The notes under the pieces are model-generated. The model made no database searches, had not been told where the DNA came from, and worked only from the letters and a program-made list of their open reading frames with translations. Shown here in pieces: positions 46,514-58,989 of a stretch of DNA of 64,000 nt. Position numbers and translations under genes: made by a program. This stretch comes from Crotalaria pallida (taxonomy: Eukaryota > Streptophyta > Magnoliopsida > Fabales > Fabaceae), in the NCBI GenBank assembly GCA_037953625.1, contig CM075649.1:61984660-62048659 (forward strand), written 5' to 3'. Numbering within the stretch: position 1 is the stretch's first letter; each line of letters opens with the position of its first letter.

Positions 46514-49500
46514 AAGAAAAAAAAATAAAATAATAAGAGGAAGGGGGGTTTCGAACCCTCCCCCCAACTCCTTCTTCTTCCTCTCCTCAGTGAAGAGGCC
46601 GCCGGCCCTAACCCCCATTTCTCTCACCACCGCCAAGCTGCCAACCACCGCCGGTGCCGCCTAAACCGCCGCCACCCACTCTCGCCTAAGAGGCCAGCCA
46701 TCGCAGCTCCCATCGCTCTCTCTCTCTCCTCCCTTGGCCGTCGATCTCGCAGTCGCCTCCGTGAGCAGGAGCTGAACGCCGCCGCTGCTTGTGCTTTCCC
46801 TCTCCACCAAGTCGCGAGCAACGACTCCCTCCAGATCGGACGCCACTCGCGGTCCAGCCACCGTTGTGACCCAGGACCACGATCTCTGATTCCTCTAGTC
46901 GCTGGTGTCCCCTGCGGGTTCGAACCGAACCAAAACGTCACCGTGACGCGAAGACAGCCACCACCGTGTTGCAGCGCTCCTCTCTCTCCCCCGTGCTCGC
47001 GTCTCTCTCTTTCTTCCCTTGGACCGTCGTCATTGTTGTGTGCCGCCACGGGTGGTGGTGCCGCCGTTTGACTGGGTTGCTGTGAACCGGGCCTAAACCA
47101 GCTTGTTGTGCCTTGAACCGGAGACTCATGGAGCTTTAGAGTCAAACCGACGCCGGTCGTGGATGCTGTGAAGAGGTGAGGCTGTGAACTGATGCCGTTT
47201 TTGTCCTCCCTGCTACTTCAAAAATCACATTTGAGGGTAAATCCCTAATACCCTTTCTAATTGCTCTATGTTGTGTTTTAATTTTTAGTACTAATGCTAA
47301 TTTAATATTATTGGTAATAATTATTTAGTATGAAATTGTTTTAGAAATTAAATTGTATTATATTTTATATTGATTTTAATGATACTGTTATTGATGATGA
47401 TTTTAAGGGGTCACTTTAATGTGTAACAACATCGAATTAGACGTATGTCAAATGAATCGTTTTAAAGAGTATTTTAGTTAAATGTGCTGAGTTCCTAAGT
47501 AATTGAACTGTTGTTTAGCTTGGTGGGCTTATCCCTAGGCTGAACAATACACCAGTTAATTAGGAACCGGACATATCCGACATACATTAATTCGAGTTTA
47601 AACCTATCTTGAACTTTTAATTCTAAATTGAAGGAGAGTATAGTTAATTGGTTTGGGGAATGTGATTTGCTTATTTTGAACAAAGAACACTCTCTTTCTA
47701 ATTCAGAATTACTAGTTTTAAGTAGCTAAAAATATGTGATTTCAATCTATTATGATTCTTTTGTTAATTTCGAAAGTTAGCATATTTTTCAAAAGAAGCT
47801 ATACTATTTTAAATGAAAAGGGGCACGATTTTGAATCTACGAATTTGAATCAAGTAATTACGTGGTTTGGAAACATATTCAAGATACAATGCTTTAAACC
47901 AAAATACAATAAGTTAATGCATTTTATTTTATGATTTGGAATCAAATACATTGCTTGTCAAGTTTCGATATTTCATATTGGTTTATTTTAGTCCGGTGTG
48001 CACAACTTTAAAGTGTCCGTTTTAGCGTGATTTCAAAGTATATTGTCATTGTTTTGTATGACCCGGTTAGACGACGAAGGACTTTAGGATCAGCAGGGAT
48101 GCGAACATTGAACCGCGTTATGTTGGGCAGCGTTGCACGAACAGAATCAGGTCTAAGGAAACGCAAGTAAGGGGTGTTTTACCTTGCTTTAGAGGGTATT
48201 TTCTGATTAGTTTATAATACTTGCTAAGAATACGTGGGTGTGCTTGCGACTGATTATTCGGGTAATTATTTTAGATTAAAAATAAAGTAAGAAAATAAAT
48301 GAAATGAGCCATAAATTGATACTTGTGAATGAATATGCATGCTAAATGCTATATGTTATCATGTATGTTTATTGAAGAACATGAACTCTGGTTGTTAATT
48401 GTGAATGATTATAAGTGATTATTGTTTGTATACCTGGTTGAATTGTGATGTTTGGAATTTAATGGTGTGAGTATTTGAAGGTATTGGTTGATTTGGTTGT
48501 GAATGATTTTGATTTAAATTAAAAGAGTGACCGAGTTGCAGCTATGATTGATCCTTGGGATACATCGACCCATTAGGTGCCCTGTTAGGTGACAAGTTAC
48601 CCATTAGGCACAAGTTACCCAATCCAGGTGAAAGTTACCTATTAGGTCCCGTAAATGCCCCGTTAGGCGGGTGTATCCAATGGATCAATCATGCTGCACA
48701 ATAATAATAGTTTTGAAAAGAGAAAATGTGAATGTGATGGTAAAAGAGTTGAGATGTTGTTTTTAGTCCTAATGGGTGTCAACCGTGGCCTAATAGGTGG
48801 AAAGTTACCTGGATTGGGTGAAAGTCCTAGTGGGTGTGAAATGCCTAACAGGTGCGCTAATCCCTAATGGTAAAGAAAAGATAAAATGATTTGAAAGATG
48901 ATGAGATGTGTGTATGTTGTCCTCTGACCGTGAGGAGACATACGATGTTATTTGGGTGTGTTAGCCTCTGATTGTGAGGTGACATACGGTGTATGATTTC
49001 GAAAAAAAAGAGCATGATTTATGGTTATGAGTTGAAAACTGATAATATGAGTATTTGTGTTTGAATATTGAAATTGTGTCTATGTGCTAAATGATATATT
49101 TATATGAGTTGGTAATTTATGAGAATGGAAATGGAACAGATGAGACTTAACGAAGATATTGGAAAGGTAATATGAATGGAATAAACGAATGGATACTAAT
49201 AAGAATGTTGGTTGTGTATGACGCATGTTGGGTTGCCTAAATGAAATTATATGTGCTACGTGCTAATTGTGTTTGACTTGGTAGGTCATTATGCCTAGTT
49301 AGAAACTACTTCTCTATTTCATGTGTAAATCTCACCCTTGCAACCATTTTTACAGGTTCAAAGTTTGAGCAGACACAGTTTCCGGCCAAGCAGGGGTACA
49401 CTCCACGGTGTGGAGTGTAATTTAGTTAAGAGGGAATTATATTCTTTTCATTATAATTGATTTAATTTGATTGTGAAACAATTCGTTGTAAGCCCTGAGT

Positions 49501-49705
49501 TTTGTTATACTTTTTTAGAAGGGCATGAAAATCAAATTAGTATAATTGTAAATATTTTCTAAATTGTACTGGTCTGACAGGTATAGACAGGAAATTTTGG
49601 GGAAAGTCCGAAAAACAGAGGCAACTCTGCCGGATTTTCGTCGAAATTTTCAAGTCCATATTTTTATAAATCTTAAATTAACTAAATATAGGTAAGGGTG
49701 TTACA
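45932..49705 (+). mobile_element. Y 3' LTR
   Basis: 3774 bases, near-identical to the 5' LTR and followed by the AAGTT target duplication (49706-49710). Differences include a longer (TAA)n run (about 46463-46508) and the loop of the hairpin near 49398, which reads GGT instead of ACC. Confidence 0.95.
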
Positions 49706-49710
49706 AAGTT

Positions 49711-52331
49711 GGTAGCCTCAGAATGTGCACTGATTATAGAAATCTCAACGCGGTAACGATAAAGAACAAATATCTCCTACCTCGGATTGACGACTTGTTA
49801 GACCAACTTAAGGGAGCGTCGGTATTCTCAAAGATAGACCTCCGATCAGGATACCACCAGATACGTATCCGAGATGAAGATATTCCGAAGATAGCTTTTA
49901 GGACGAGATATGGGCATTTTGAGTATGTGGTTATGCCCTTCGGACTTACCAACGCCCCTGCCATCTTTATGGACTACATGAATAGGATCTTCCGACCCTA
50001 TCTAGACTCGTTTGTGATAGTCTTCATCGACGATATCCTCATCTACTCTCGGAGTTCGAATGAACATGAGCAGCACATGAGAACGGTGTTGCAGGTTTTG
50101 AAGGACAAGGAACTCTACGCCAAGCTTTCTAAGTGAAGTTTTTGGCTCAAAGAGGTTCACTTCCTCGGACATGCGATATCCGAGCACGGTGTTGCGGTTG
50201 ATCCCTCCAAGGTAGAAGCTGTACTCAAGTGGGAGAGACCCAACTCGGTAACCGAGATCAGGAGTTTCCTTGGTCTTGCAGGGTACTACAGGAGATTCAT
50301 TGAAGGATTTTCTAAACTGGCTCTACCCTTGACTTCGTTAACCCGAAAGGATACCCCTTACCAGTGGTCCGAAGTGTGCGAACAGAGCTTTCAAGAGCTA
50401 AAGAAAAGGTTGACAAGTTCGCCCGTGTTGATTTTGCCCGATCCGACCAAAGCCTTTGACGTGTTTTGTGACGCCTCGAAGCAGGGTCTCGGCTATGTGT
50501 TGATGCAACAGGGAAAAGTGGTGGCTTATGCCTCTCGGCAACTTCGGCAACACGAGCAGAATTACCCCACTCATGATCTCGAATTGGCAGCTGTGGTGTT
50601 CGCCCTTAAGATTTGGAGACACTACCTGTATGGCACGAAGTTCGAGGTGTTCAGTGACCACAAGAGTCTCGGCTATCTATTCGACCAGAAGGAACTGAAC
50701 ATGAGACGACGTAGATGGGTGGAATTTTTGAAAGATTACGATTTCAACTGGCCGACGCCCTAAGCAGGAAAAGCCTTCATCTGAGCAATATGATGGTCCG
50801 AGAGATGCAGTTGATGCAGGAGTTTAGCGATCTTAACCTTGGCATACAGAAGAAAGAAAATAGTGTGGTGCTGGAAATGCTGCAAGTAACAAATGATTTT
50901 GTGGGATTTATCAAGGAAAGACAGGCTGCCGATTTAGAGCTCCAGAAATTGCTAGAAAGAGCAGGAGACAAGGAAGAACCCAACTTCACTAAAGGATCCG
51001 ATGGTCTTATACGATATCGGGGTCGAGTTCGCATTCCCCTGGATTTTGAAGTCCGAAGAGAGTTAATGGAAGAGGCTCATAAAACGAAGATGAGTCTTCA
51101 CCCAGGAGCCACAACGATGTACCAGAATCTGAAGAGGTTATTTTGGTGGCCGAAGTTGAAGACCGATGTGGCGGATTATGTGTCTCGATGTTTGACATGC
51201 CAGAAAGCCAAGATCGAGCATCAGAAACCAGGAGGATTACTTAAATCTTTGGAGATTCCGCAATGGAAGTGGGATAGCATTTCGATGGATTTTGTGTCGG
51301 GTCTACCAAGAACAAGGTCAGGGCAGGAAGCCATTTGGGTTGTGGTGGACCGACTTACAAAGTGTGCTCATTTTTTGCCGATCAGCATGAAGTACAGTCT
51401 AGAGAAGCTGACGCAACTGTACATAAAGGACATTGCTCGGCTTCACGGTGTTCCGAGCAGCATAGTGTTGGACCGTGATCCTCGCTTCTTATCCCGATTT
51501 TGGCAGAGTTTACAATAAGCCATGGGTACAAAGTTGAGGTTTAGCACAGCTTATCATCCTCAGACCGACGGGCAATCCGAGCGCACCATTCAGACCCTTG
51601 AGGACTTGTTGAGGACATGTGTGCTCGAACAGTCGGAAAGTTGGGAAGCACTATTGCCATTGGTCGAATTCACCTACAACAACAGTTTCCATTCAAGTAT
51701 CGAAATGGCTCCTTTCGAAGCATTGTATGGTCGGAAATGTCGGACGCCGTTATGCTGGTTCCAGATAGGAGAAAACTTGTTGATTGGTCCCGACATTGTG
51801 CATGAGACAACCGAGAAGATCCGAATGATACAAGGAAAAATGAAAGCAGCACAGGACCGACAGAAAAGCTATGCCGACAAAAGAAGAAAACTCTTGAACT
51901 TCATTGAGGGAGATCATGTATTCCTTCGGGTATCCCCTGTAACAGGTATCGGCCGAGCTATCAAATCAAAGAAGTTGACCCCTAGGTTTGTCGGATCGTA
52001 CTAGATATTGGAGAAGGTCAGACCGGTAGCTTACAGAATTGCTCTACCTCCGCACTTATCTAAACTCCATGATGTGTTCCATGTCTCGCAACTTAGGAGG
52101 TACATTCATGACCCCTCACATGTGATAGCAGTGGACGAGCTACCGCTAAAAGATAACCTGACCTTCGAAGTTCTTCCAGTTCGAGTTGAGGACAAACAAG
52201 TCAGACGGCTCAGAGGGAAGGAAATCTCTTTGGTCAAGGTCGTCTGGAATCGGAATGATATAGAGGAAGCAACTTGGGAACTCGAGGAGAAGATGAAGCA
52301 GTCATATCCGCAACTGTTCAATGCCGACTAA
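49711..52331 (+). pseudogene. pol: X pol continuation: RT, RNase H, integrase, chromodomain-like end
   Basis: Resumes the X reading frame after Y. RT: CTDYRNLN, FGLTNAPAIFMDYMN and FIDDILIYS (the YxDD-type catalytic site). RNase H: FCDASKQG, HDLELAAV and FSDHKSL. Integrase: HHCC region (CLTCQKAK), first D in SMDFV, second in LDRDP, glutamate in GQSERTIQ. Then a GPY/F-like region and chromodomain-like C-terminus (RRLRGKEISLVKVVW, ATWELEEKMKQ). Lesions: TGA at about 50134, a small frameshifting deletion near 50750 removing the end of RNase H, TAA at 51516 and TAG at about 52002. Most catalytic residues remain, so decay is modest but complete function is lost. Confidence 0.94.
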
Positions 52332-52367
52332 ATTTCGAGGACGAAATTCCTGTAAGTGGGAGAGGAA
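52331..52367 (+). promoter_or_regulatory. Conserved hairpin and polypurine tract of X
   Basis: AATTTCGAGGACGAAATT then AAGTGGGAGAGGAA before the 3' LTR. The hairpin overlaps the end of pol (stop TAA at 52329). Confidence 0.9.
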
Positions 52368-54874
52368 TGTAACATCCTAGAAATTAATAGTAAAATAATA
52401 AATTTATAAAATAATATATATAAATATTTATTTAAGGATAGGATTAAGCCTTAGAAATTGTATAAGGGTAGTGAAGTAATAGGAAGCATAGGCTGACCTA
52501 GTATGTAAGTATTGGACCTTGGACCGATCCCGGCCGAGCTAAACGGGGTCAAACGCGGAACCCGTTGTCAAGCTCGGATTAGCCGACCTCAGCGCACCTC
52601 ACGTTATTATTCGAGAAGGAAGCTCGGACTACTGTCGTTCCTCTATACCGAGCCGACGTATCCTAGCTCTTCCATGACAGCTCATGTTGAGCTGTTGGCC
52701 CATTGGGTATCGCACCATCCGTACGATGTACTATCATTCACTTTATGTCACTATCATTGCTTTATGTCCTTATCAAGTCACTATTCATGGCTTCCTTTAG
52801 AAGCCAATGCATCCTGTCCACATATTCTAGCTTCTCAAAGAAGCCTCCAATGAGAACCACACAAATGTTTCCCCTAAATGAATAAAAGATAATCCAAATA
52901 CACAACACACAACACTATACTTCTCATTCTTTTTCTCCTTCGTCTCTCTCTCTCATTTTCTTCTTTGAAGTTCCAGCAACACAGAATCCCCAAACATATT
53001 TTCTTTCTCTCTTCTTACTCACGAACATCCCTCTCTTCCACCAAGTTCTACCAACCGGAAACCCTTCTTCTCTCCGTTCTATTTCCGTTTCGGACGCCTC
53101 CCTGGGCCGTTGTGGTGTGGTGGTGGCAGCAAAGAGGAAAGGATCCAAGAGGTGTGAAGCTCTCAAGGTCAAGCATCAAGGAAAACCATTCTCAAACTCT
53201 CAACTTTTATCTCTCACGGTTTGAGGTAAGAAGTGAGTGTTTCCTCTACTTGAGTTTGGGTTTCTAGTATGTTCATAAAGAGTACTAAGAGTGGGTGTTA
53301 GATTAGGGAATGAACATAGGATAATATTAGAGAGGAAAGGTAAAAAGGGAAATGGGAACCAATGAATGAACTAGAAACATGAATTTTAGGTGAAGAGGGA
53401 ACATTATTTTCGGTTATATTCTTATATTTACATGATGGACTGGTTAAATGCTTTATTCATATTGTTGTTGTGGTATAAGTGTTTATGAGCTTTGATGTTT
53501 GTTATTTATATCTGTGGCCGAGCTGAGAGAGGTTGAGAATGGGTATGAGAAAATGGTAAATGGAAAGCAGGAGAGATAGAGTAATAAGTCAGGTAACGAG
53601 AAAGCTTAATGGAAAAGGGGAATGGTTAAAGGGGTGAGTCGATAGAGGCCGAGCTAATGAAATGGTTAAAAAGGTAAGAGGAATTAAAGAGAAATGGTTG
53701 TGTGATCGGTTCATAGCAGACGCGTACTGGGTGCGTGCATTTATCGCGTCAGACGCATACGGGGTATGCGCAGCTGTAAGATGGGTACTGGGTACTCGCA
53801 GTTATGATTCACACAAGGTTCCGAGCACGGAATCGGTGGGTAGTGCTCCTGGTCATAGAAGACGCGTACTGGGTGCGTGCATTGATCGCGTAAGACGTCG
53901 AGATGCGCAGCTGTAAGACGGGTACTGGGTGCTCGCAGTTATGGACACTCCTAACTCCATGGAATGATCGGCGGTAGTGCTCCTGGTCATAGAAGACGCG
54001 TACTGGGTGCGTGCATTGATCGCGTCAGACACATACTGGGTATGTGCAGCTGTAAGACGGGTACTAGGTACTCGCAGTTATGGACACTCCGATATCCGAC
54101 CTTAAATGGTGTAAGACATGCACTGGGTGTATGCATCCGAGAAGAATAAAAGATTATAAGCTATGTAAAAGTGGAATAATGAGTAATGAATCCGAGATCG
54201 AGATGGTAATCCGAGGTAAGAGAGTAGTGGCCGAGAAACCGAGTGTAAGAATTAAGGAAAGGGTATAAGGGGAATTAATCGGATGAACCGAGGTATAACT
54301 AATAGGTAATGGATGAACTGGATATGGATGTGAGCCGAGCTAAATGAGATTGTATGCATGTGAGCCGAGCTAAATGAGATTGTGTGCATGTGAGCCGAGC
54401 TGAATGATGATGTATGCATGTGACATATGGTTTGATTACTTGTTATTTATATGCTAATTGACTACTTGTGTTTGGCTTGGTAGTTCGGTATGTCATGTTA
54501 GAAACTGCTTATTTAAGTTCTGTGTAATGCTCACCTCCTTAGTACTGAGTCCGAGCAGACGCAGTCCCCGGCCGAGCAGGTTCACTTTCCCTCACAGGGA
54601 GAGTAAGTCATTAGAGTCGGAAAATGTGTTTTATATGAGTCTCGGCCAGTTGGCCGAGCTAAAACACTATTTTGTATTTTTGGATTAATGAACTTGGTGT
54701 AACTATGTTTCTTAACTTTTATTTAATGATGTATGAAGTCTTCCGCTTTATAGCTCTGATGTTTTTGTATTAATGGAAGGAAATATTACTTTGGCATTTA
54801 TCATATTCATTTTTAAAATAAATTTTAAATCCAAATTTTCGGGTTTAAGGGTAATTATTATATAGGGTGTTACA
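52368..54874 (+). mobile_element. X 3' LTR
   Basis: 2507 bases, ending TGTTACA, followed by CACTT (54875-54879). The hairpin array is at about 53715-54140. Relative to the 5' LTR it lacks about 12 bases at 54540, removing the pyrimidine tract and the acceptor-like CAG. One hairpin reads CACATAC-TGG-GTATGTG where the 5' LTR has CGCATAC-TGG-GTATGTG. Confidence 0.95.
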
Positions 54875-54879
54875 CACTT

Positions 54880-55368
54880 TATTTTGAGTTGTTATATATT
54901 GTACATATTTTCGTGTTTTGAGAGTTCAGGTCTTACCTTTCAGTCTTTTATATGTATCTTGGCTTATGGACATGACTACCAGTATCTTGATGACATTTGT
55001 ACTTATGGATCCCTTTCACGATGCTATATATATATACTTGATGTTTATTTCAACATGGATCCTTGGTACTAATATCTTTCCGCACACTCTGATTTGGATA
55101 AAAAGCGAATTCGACAAGTATTGTTTAATTGGATAATTTGTTTACATCTCACAAGACAATGCTAAGTATATAATATATAAATTTATGTTTCATTTCAAAT
55201 ATTCAATATTGTCTTGAGAAAAGTTTTTAAGTTTACATTTTGAATCGTTAAGTCGAATTCGACATTTCTATTTTTAATCTAATCTAGTATATAAAGATGT
55301 CCATAAATACCATTTTCTACAGAGAAAAATAAATTAAATAATGTTATATTAAAGGAAAGGGTGTCACA
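54880..55368 (+). mobile_element. W 3' LTR, second part
   Basis: Completes the W LTR after X and ends GGGTGTCACA. The ends of the V and solo LTRs (GCGTCACA and GCGTGACA on their coding strands) correspond. AT-rich, no gene. The next bases TATAG would be the right target-site copy of W. Confidence 0.85.
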
Positions 55369-56588
55369 TATAGTCCATGTGGGAAGAACAAAATTTTCAT
55401 TTACTCACTTTGAATCCACCCCTTCTTTATCCAATCAAATTAAAGCTTTGTACTTTTAAAAATTCAAAAATAAATAGAAAATAAAATAATCTGGACTGTG
55501 CAGCCAATAAGCTTTTAAATAAATATCTGAACATACAAATAAAATACTTTGAGATTAAATAATTAATTCTAGACATTAAAATAATTTTTCCAAGCATAAA
55601 ACATATAAAATCATACAGTTACTGCAGCAGAGAAAAACTTTCGAAGGATACCTCATAAAATTACAATTATTACATGTTTATAAAATACATTTCAATACGA
55701 TCATTTTTATATAAAATTTATAATTTTTGGACTTACGGTTTGAAAGTTATGAATTTTTGAAGTTCTAAGGTCATTTCCTCCAAAAATGCACCTCATAAGC
55801 TTTCAACAATTTTTAATTTTCAATAATACGAAAATTACATTTTATTTGGACGGTGCAGCCAATCAGGGATTTTTAAAAATATATTTTCTATGCACATAAA
55901 AATATTTTTGGGTCAAAGAGCCATTAAAGACATTAAAATCACATTTTCAAACTTAAAACTCAAAAATTCGTTCAGTACTGTAGCAGTGATAAAATTTTGA
56001 AAACTTTAAAATAAAAATAAAAACTTTAAATTTTCATAATGTACATTTCGATACGATCGTTTTGAAATATCATTTGTAATTTTTTGATTTACGGTTAAAA
56101 AGATATGAATTTCTGAACATAGAACACCATAATCCTTCAAAAATCATTTCATATTCAAATATCATTAAAATAAAATACTATACCTTATAAAAATATTTTC
56201 ATGCTAAGAATACAATTTAAATTCATTAAGGAAAATATATGTGTATATATATATATATATCTAAATATAGATTCCCACGTGTGTGTATATATATATATAA
56301 TCAGAAATGTAATTAGGCACCTATCAAAATCATGTTAAATTAATTTTGCTCAAGATATATTTTAATTGACTTCTTAAAATAATAAAATAAACTATTTGGA
56401 CATATTATAATATAATAGAATCTGTACATAAATATATATATATATAGCTTAAAATTTATGAACACACTTATATGTATATATATTACTTAAATCACATATT
56501 TAGCACATAATTAAAGTAAATATATAAACAAAATTAATTTATTTTTATAAATAACACAATTAAATTGGGCTTAAATTGGGGGTCTCAC
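55369..56588 (-). mobile_element. Q: partial LTR related to Z, minus strand
   Basis: On the minus strand it starts TGTGAGACCCCC at 56588 and contains TTTAACCGTAA...CGATCGTATCGAAATG as in the Z' leader. A block of about 300 bases with GTGCAGCCAAT and this motif occurs twice (about 55490-55800 and 55848-56130). Cut at 55369 by W, so the rest lies left of the window. AT-rich with TA repeats (56240-56300), no ORF. Confidence 0.65.
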
Positions 56589-56900
56589 AGTACTTGAGGT
56601 TAGTTTTGGTTAAAATTGAGTTGGTATGAGTTTGGTATTCAAAAACTAGTTTCAGCACTATTTTACTGATATATTTAATCGATTTACCCGATTGTTAATC
56701 GATTAACACGATTAAAGTCTGATCAGTTTGGAATTTTATACATGGATAATCGATTATCAGGTTGGATAATCGATTAATAGATCAAATTTTGTAATAAAAA
56801 TCAGAATTTAATTATTTAATCGATTAACAAGGCATTCTAATCGATTAAAGGCTGAAGCTGAAACTTATTGACAAAGGTTTATGGAAATGATGAATTGGAA
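56589..56900 (+). mobile_element. U: fragment of a W-type LTR with ATCGAT palindromes
   Basis: Aligns with W around 33010-33080 (GGTTTTGGTTAAAATTG, GTTTCAG) and continues into a palindrome cluster (56678-56848), but the repeated palindrome is TTAATCGATTAA instead of ACTCGAGT. Bounded by Q on the left and Z' on the right. Confidence 0.75.
56678..56848. repeat. Cluster of AATCGATT palindromes
   Basis: About six TAATCGATTA-like palindromes with variable spacers, at the LTR position occupied by ACTCGAGT in W and TAACCGGTTA in V. Confidence 0.85.
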
Positions 56901-57668
56901 TGTGACATCCCGTATTTTCCCGACTAAGATAGACAAATTTTCATTAAAGAGGAGTTTTGAGATGTTGTTTTACAAAGGATTTTCAATGAGTATTTTATCC
57001 GGTTACGTAAGAAGTTGTCGATTTTATGGAATTTTGGTAAACAAATATTTTTATGGAGCTCAAGTAAATGATTTTATTGAGTTTGGATTGATTTAATTGA
57101 CGAGAAGTGAGTGATGATTTTATTGTTGGTGATTTCTTATAAGAATGAACTTCCTTGTGAACTTTAATGGATTTAACGAACTTCAGAAATTAGTAACTTT
57201 TTAACCGTAACTCCGAATTTTATGATCTTTATATGAAAACGATCGTATCGAAATGTAGATTTCAAAAATGTGATTTTCATAATTTTCTGTGTTGATTTAC
57301 GAAAATTATTTTTCAGGTTTGTGAAATACGAATTTTGAAGGAATTAATTGTTAAAAGTAGTTAAAGATCTCTAATGGATTTTTCCTTTTGGAAATATCTT
57401 TTGTATCTATATATATATGTATGCTTGAAAATGAAAATGCAATGTGTATGTATGTGCATATGTATGTGTTGTGTGATGCATGAAATGATAGAATAAAATA
57501 ACATATCTTTAAGAAAGTGATATGACTAATTCCCCTAAATTACTCAAAGTTGTCTACCCTTGAATGACCTTTTTCATGCAACATTTTGAGCTACCAAAAC
57601 TACCCTTGAGCTTTGGGCTTTTAACCCATTTAATCCCTAAAGCCCAACCCACTTACTCATGTATATAT
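56901..57668 (+). mobile_element. Z': start of a second Z-family LTR
   Basis: Begins TGTGACATCCCG; the part from about 57220 matches Z at 1930-2405 (CGATCGTAT.GAAATGTAGATT and the CCCAACCCACTTA stretch). Interrupted at 57668 by V within the TA-rich, probably TATA, stretch. The ORF at 56881-57096 crosses the boundary and is not a gene. Confidence 0.8.
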
Positions 57669-58307
57669 TGTGACGCTCTCTTTTTAACTTGAAAATAGTT
57701 AATATTTCCAAATAGTTTACTACTTGCTATCAAAATTAGGACTAGAAAATTTTTCCTTTTCAAAGCTAGTACTTGCTCAATCATAAATCCTTTTGAATTC
57801 GGCTCAGCACAATCTTAAGTTCGAAAAGACTCTCGAGATCGCATCTCTTTAGTTATAGAAAGCATTATTAGTAGCTATTATGACAACATATCATTTGCTT
57901 CTCGAGTGGAATTTGAGTATATAAAATATAACATATAACTTTATCGCCGAATCTCTTGTAACTTAAAATCAGAGTTCGCGGAAGTAAAAATAATACTTTT
58001 GGGGCTCTGCTGAGGAAAATAAACATCATATATGTATATATATAGATCATAGCAAAAAATAAAACCCCATCAGTACAATAGTAGCAAGAAACATCAGTCG
58101 AGATAGCAAGAGTTTATAAAAAGATATACAATCCAGCTGTATGAAATAAAACCTCACTCTAAGACCTCTCAAAATATATACACTATATCACATGGTCTCA
58201 AAATAGAAGTCTCAGAGCAGGTCTTCAGTGTCCTCAGCAGCTCCTCAGATCCTCCCCAGCTCTATCCCTAGGATCTAGGATCCAAAACACCTATGCTATG
58301 CAGGCTC

Positions 58308-58781
58308 CTATGAACCAGCAGGTCCACCTCTAGCAGAAACAGTCGGCTCAACATGCACCTCCTCCTCGCTCTCATCCTCCACAGGGTCCTCCTCGACCTC
58401 GCCCGACTGTGTAGAGACCCCACCACTGGTTCTAGGATTTGCAGAAGCAGTCCTATCATAATCAGTCGGACCAGGAGAAAGAGTCTCCTCAGTGACAACT
58501 CTATGGGAAGAAGGATGGGAATGAGTGGCAGCTCTAAAACGAAAACTATGAAAACGACGCATAGGTCGAGCCGGGGGTGGTCCTCTATATGTGTAAAAAG
58601 GTGGAACATGCATAGTATAGACTAATGGGATCCTAAATCGACGAGGTCGCACACGCACCAGAGGGTTAGGGTGGTAGAGAGTGATCTCAACCTCCCCCTC
58701 AAAAGTGGCACGGTGCTCCTCATACGTCCATATACCGCTAGGGATAGGGCGTATCTCAATCCAGGCTAGGTATCTGGCCAT
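58308..58781 (-). CDS. Unrecognised conserved protein encoded inside the V LTR
   Basis: 157 codons, intact, directly after an acceptor-like TTTAG|GTG with the in-frame TAG ending the putative intron. Homologous end to end with the W copy (34229-34714) and the solo-LTR copy (10912-10427): ARYLAW.E at the start, SGIWTYEEHRATFEGEVE, RPRRFRIP, GPPPARPMRRFHSF, then a serine/threonine-rich stretch and an acidic tail (EVEEDPVEDESEEE). Differences from W are mostly at third codon positions and arginine codon switches, so it was kept as protein while the LTRs diverged. The element's pol has only one stop, so this is the youngest-looking of the three. Role unknown; no domain recognised. Confidence 0.72.
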   Translation of the reverse strand: MARYLAWIEIRPIPSGIWTYEEHRATFEGEVEITLYHPNPLVRVRPRRFRIPLVYTMHVPPFYTYRGPPPARPMRRFHSFRFRAATHSHPSSHRVVTEETLSPGPTDYDRTASANPRTSGGVSTQSGEVEEDPVEDESEEEVHVEPTVSARGGPAGS

Positions 58782-58989
58782 CACCTAAACAGGGCACAGG
58801 GAGTATGTATACACATATACATATTTGATAAAGACTAAAATTACAATCACAGGTATATCATGGACAGATCATAATGCAAATACATATGAGCACACCAATT
58901 TTTCAACATTATAACTCTTATAATGCAAGTGGCATGATGTATGATTTTCTATCCACCACTGAGGCCTCTAAAGTAAATCTTGGACGTCC

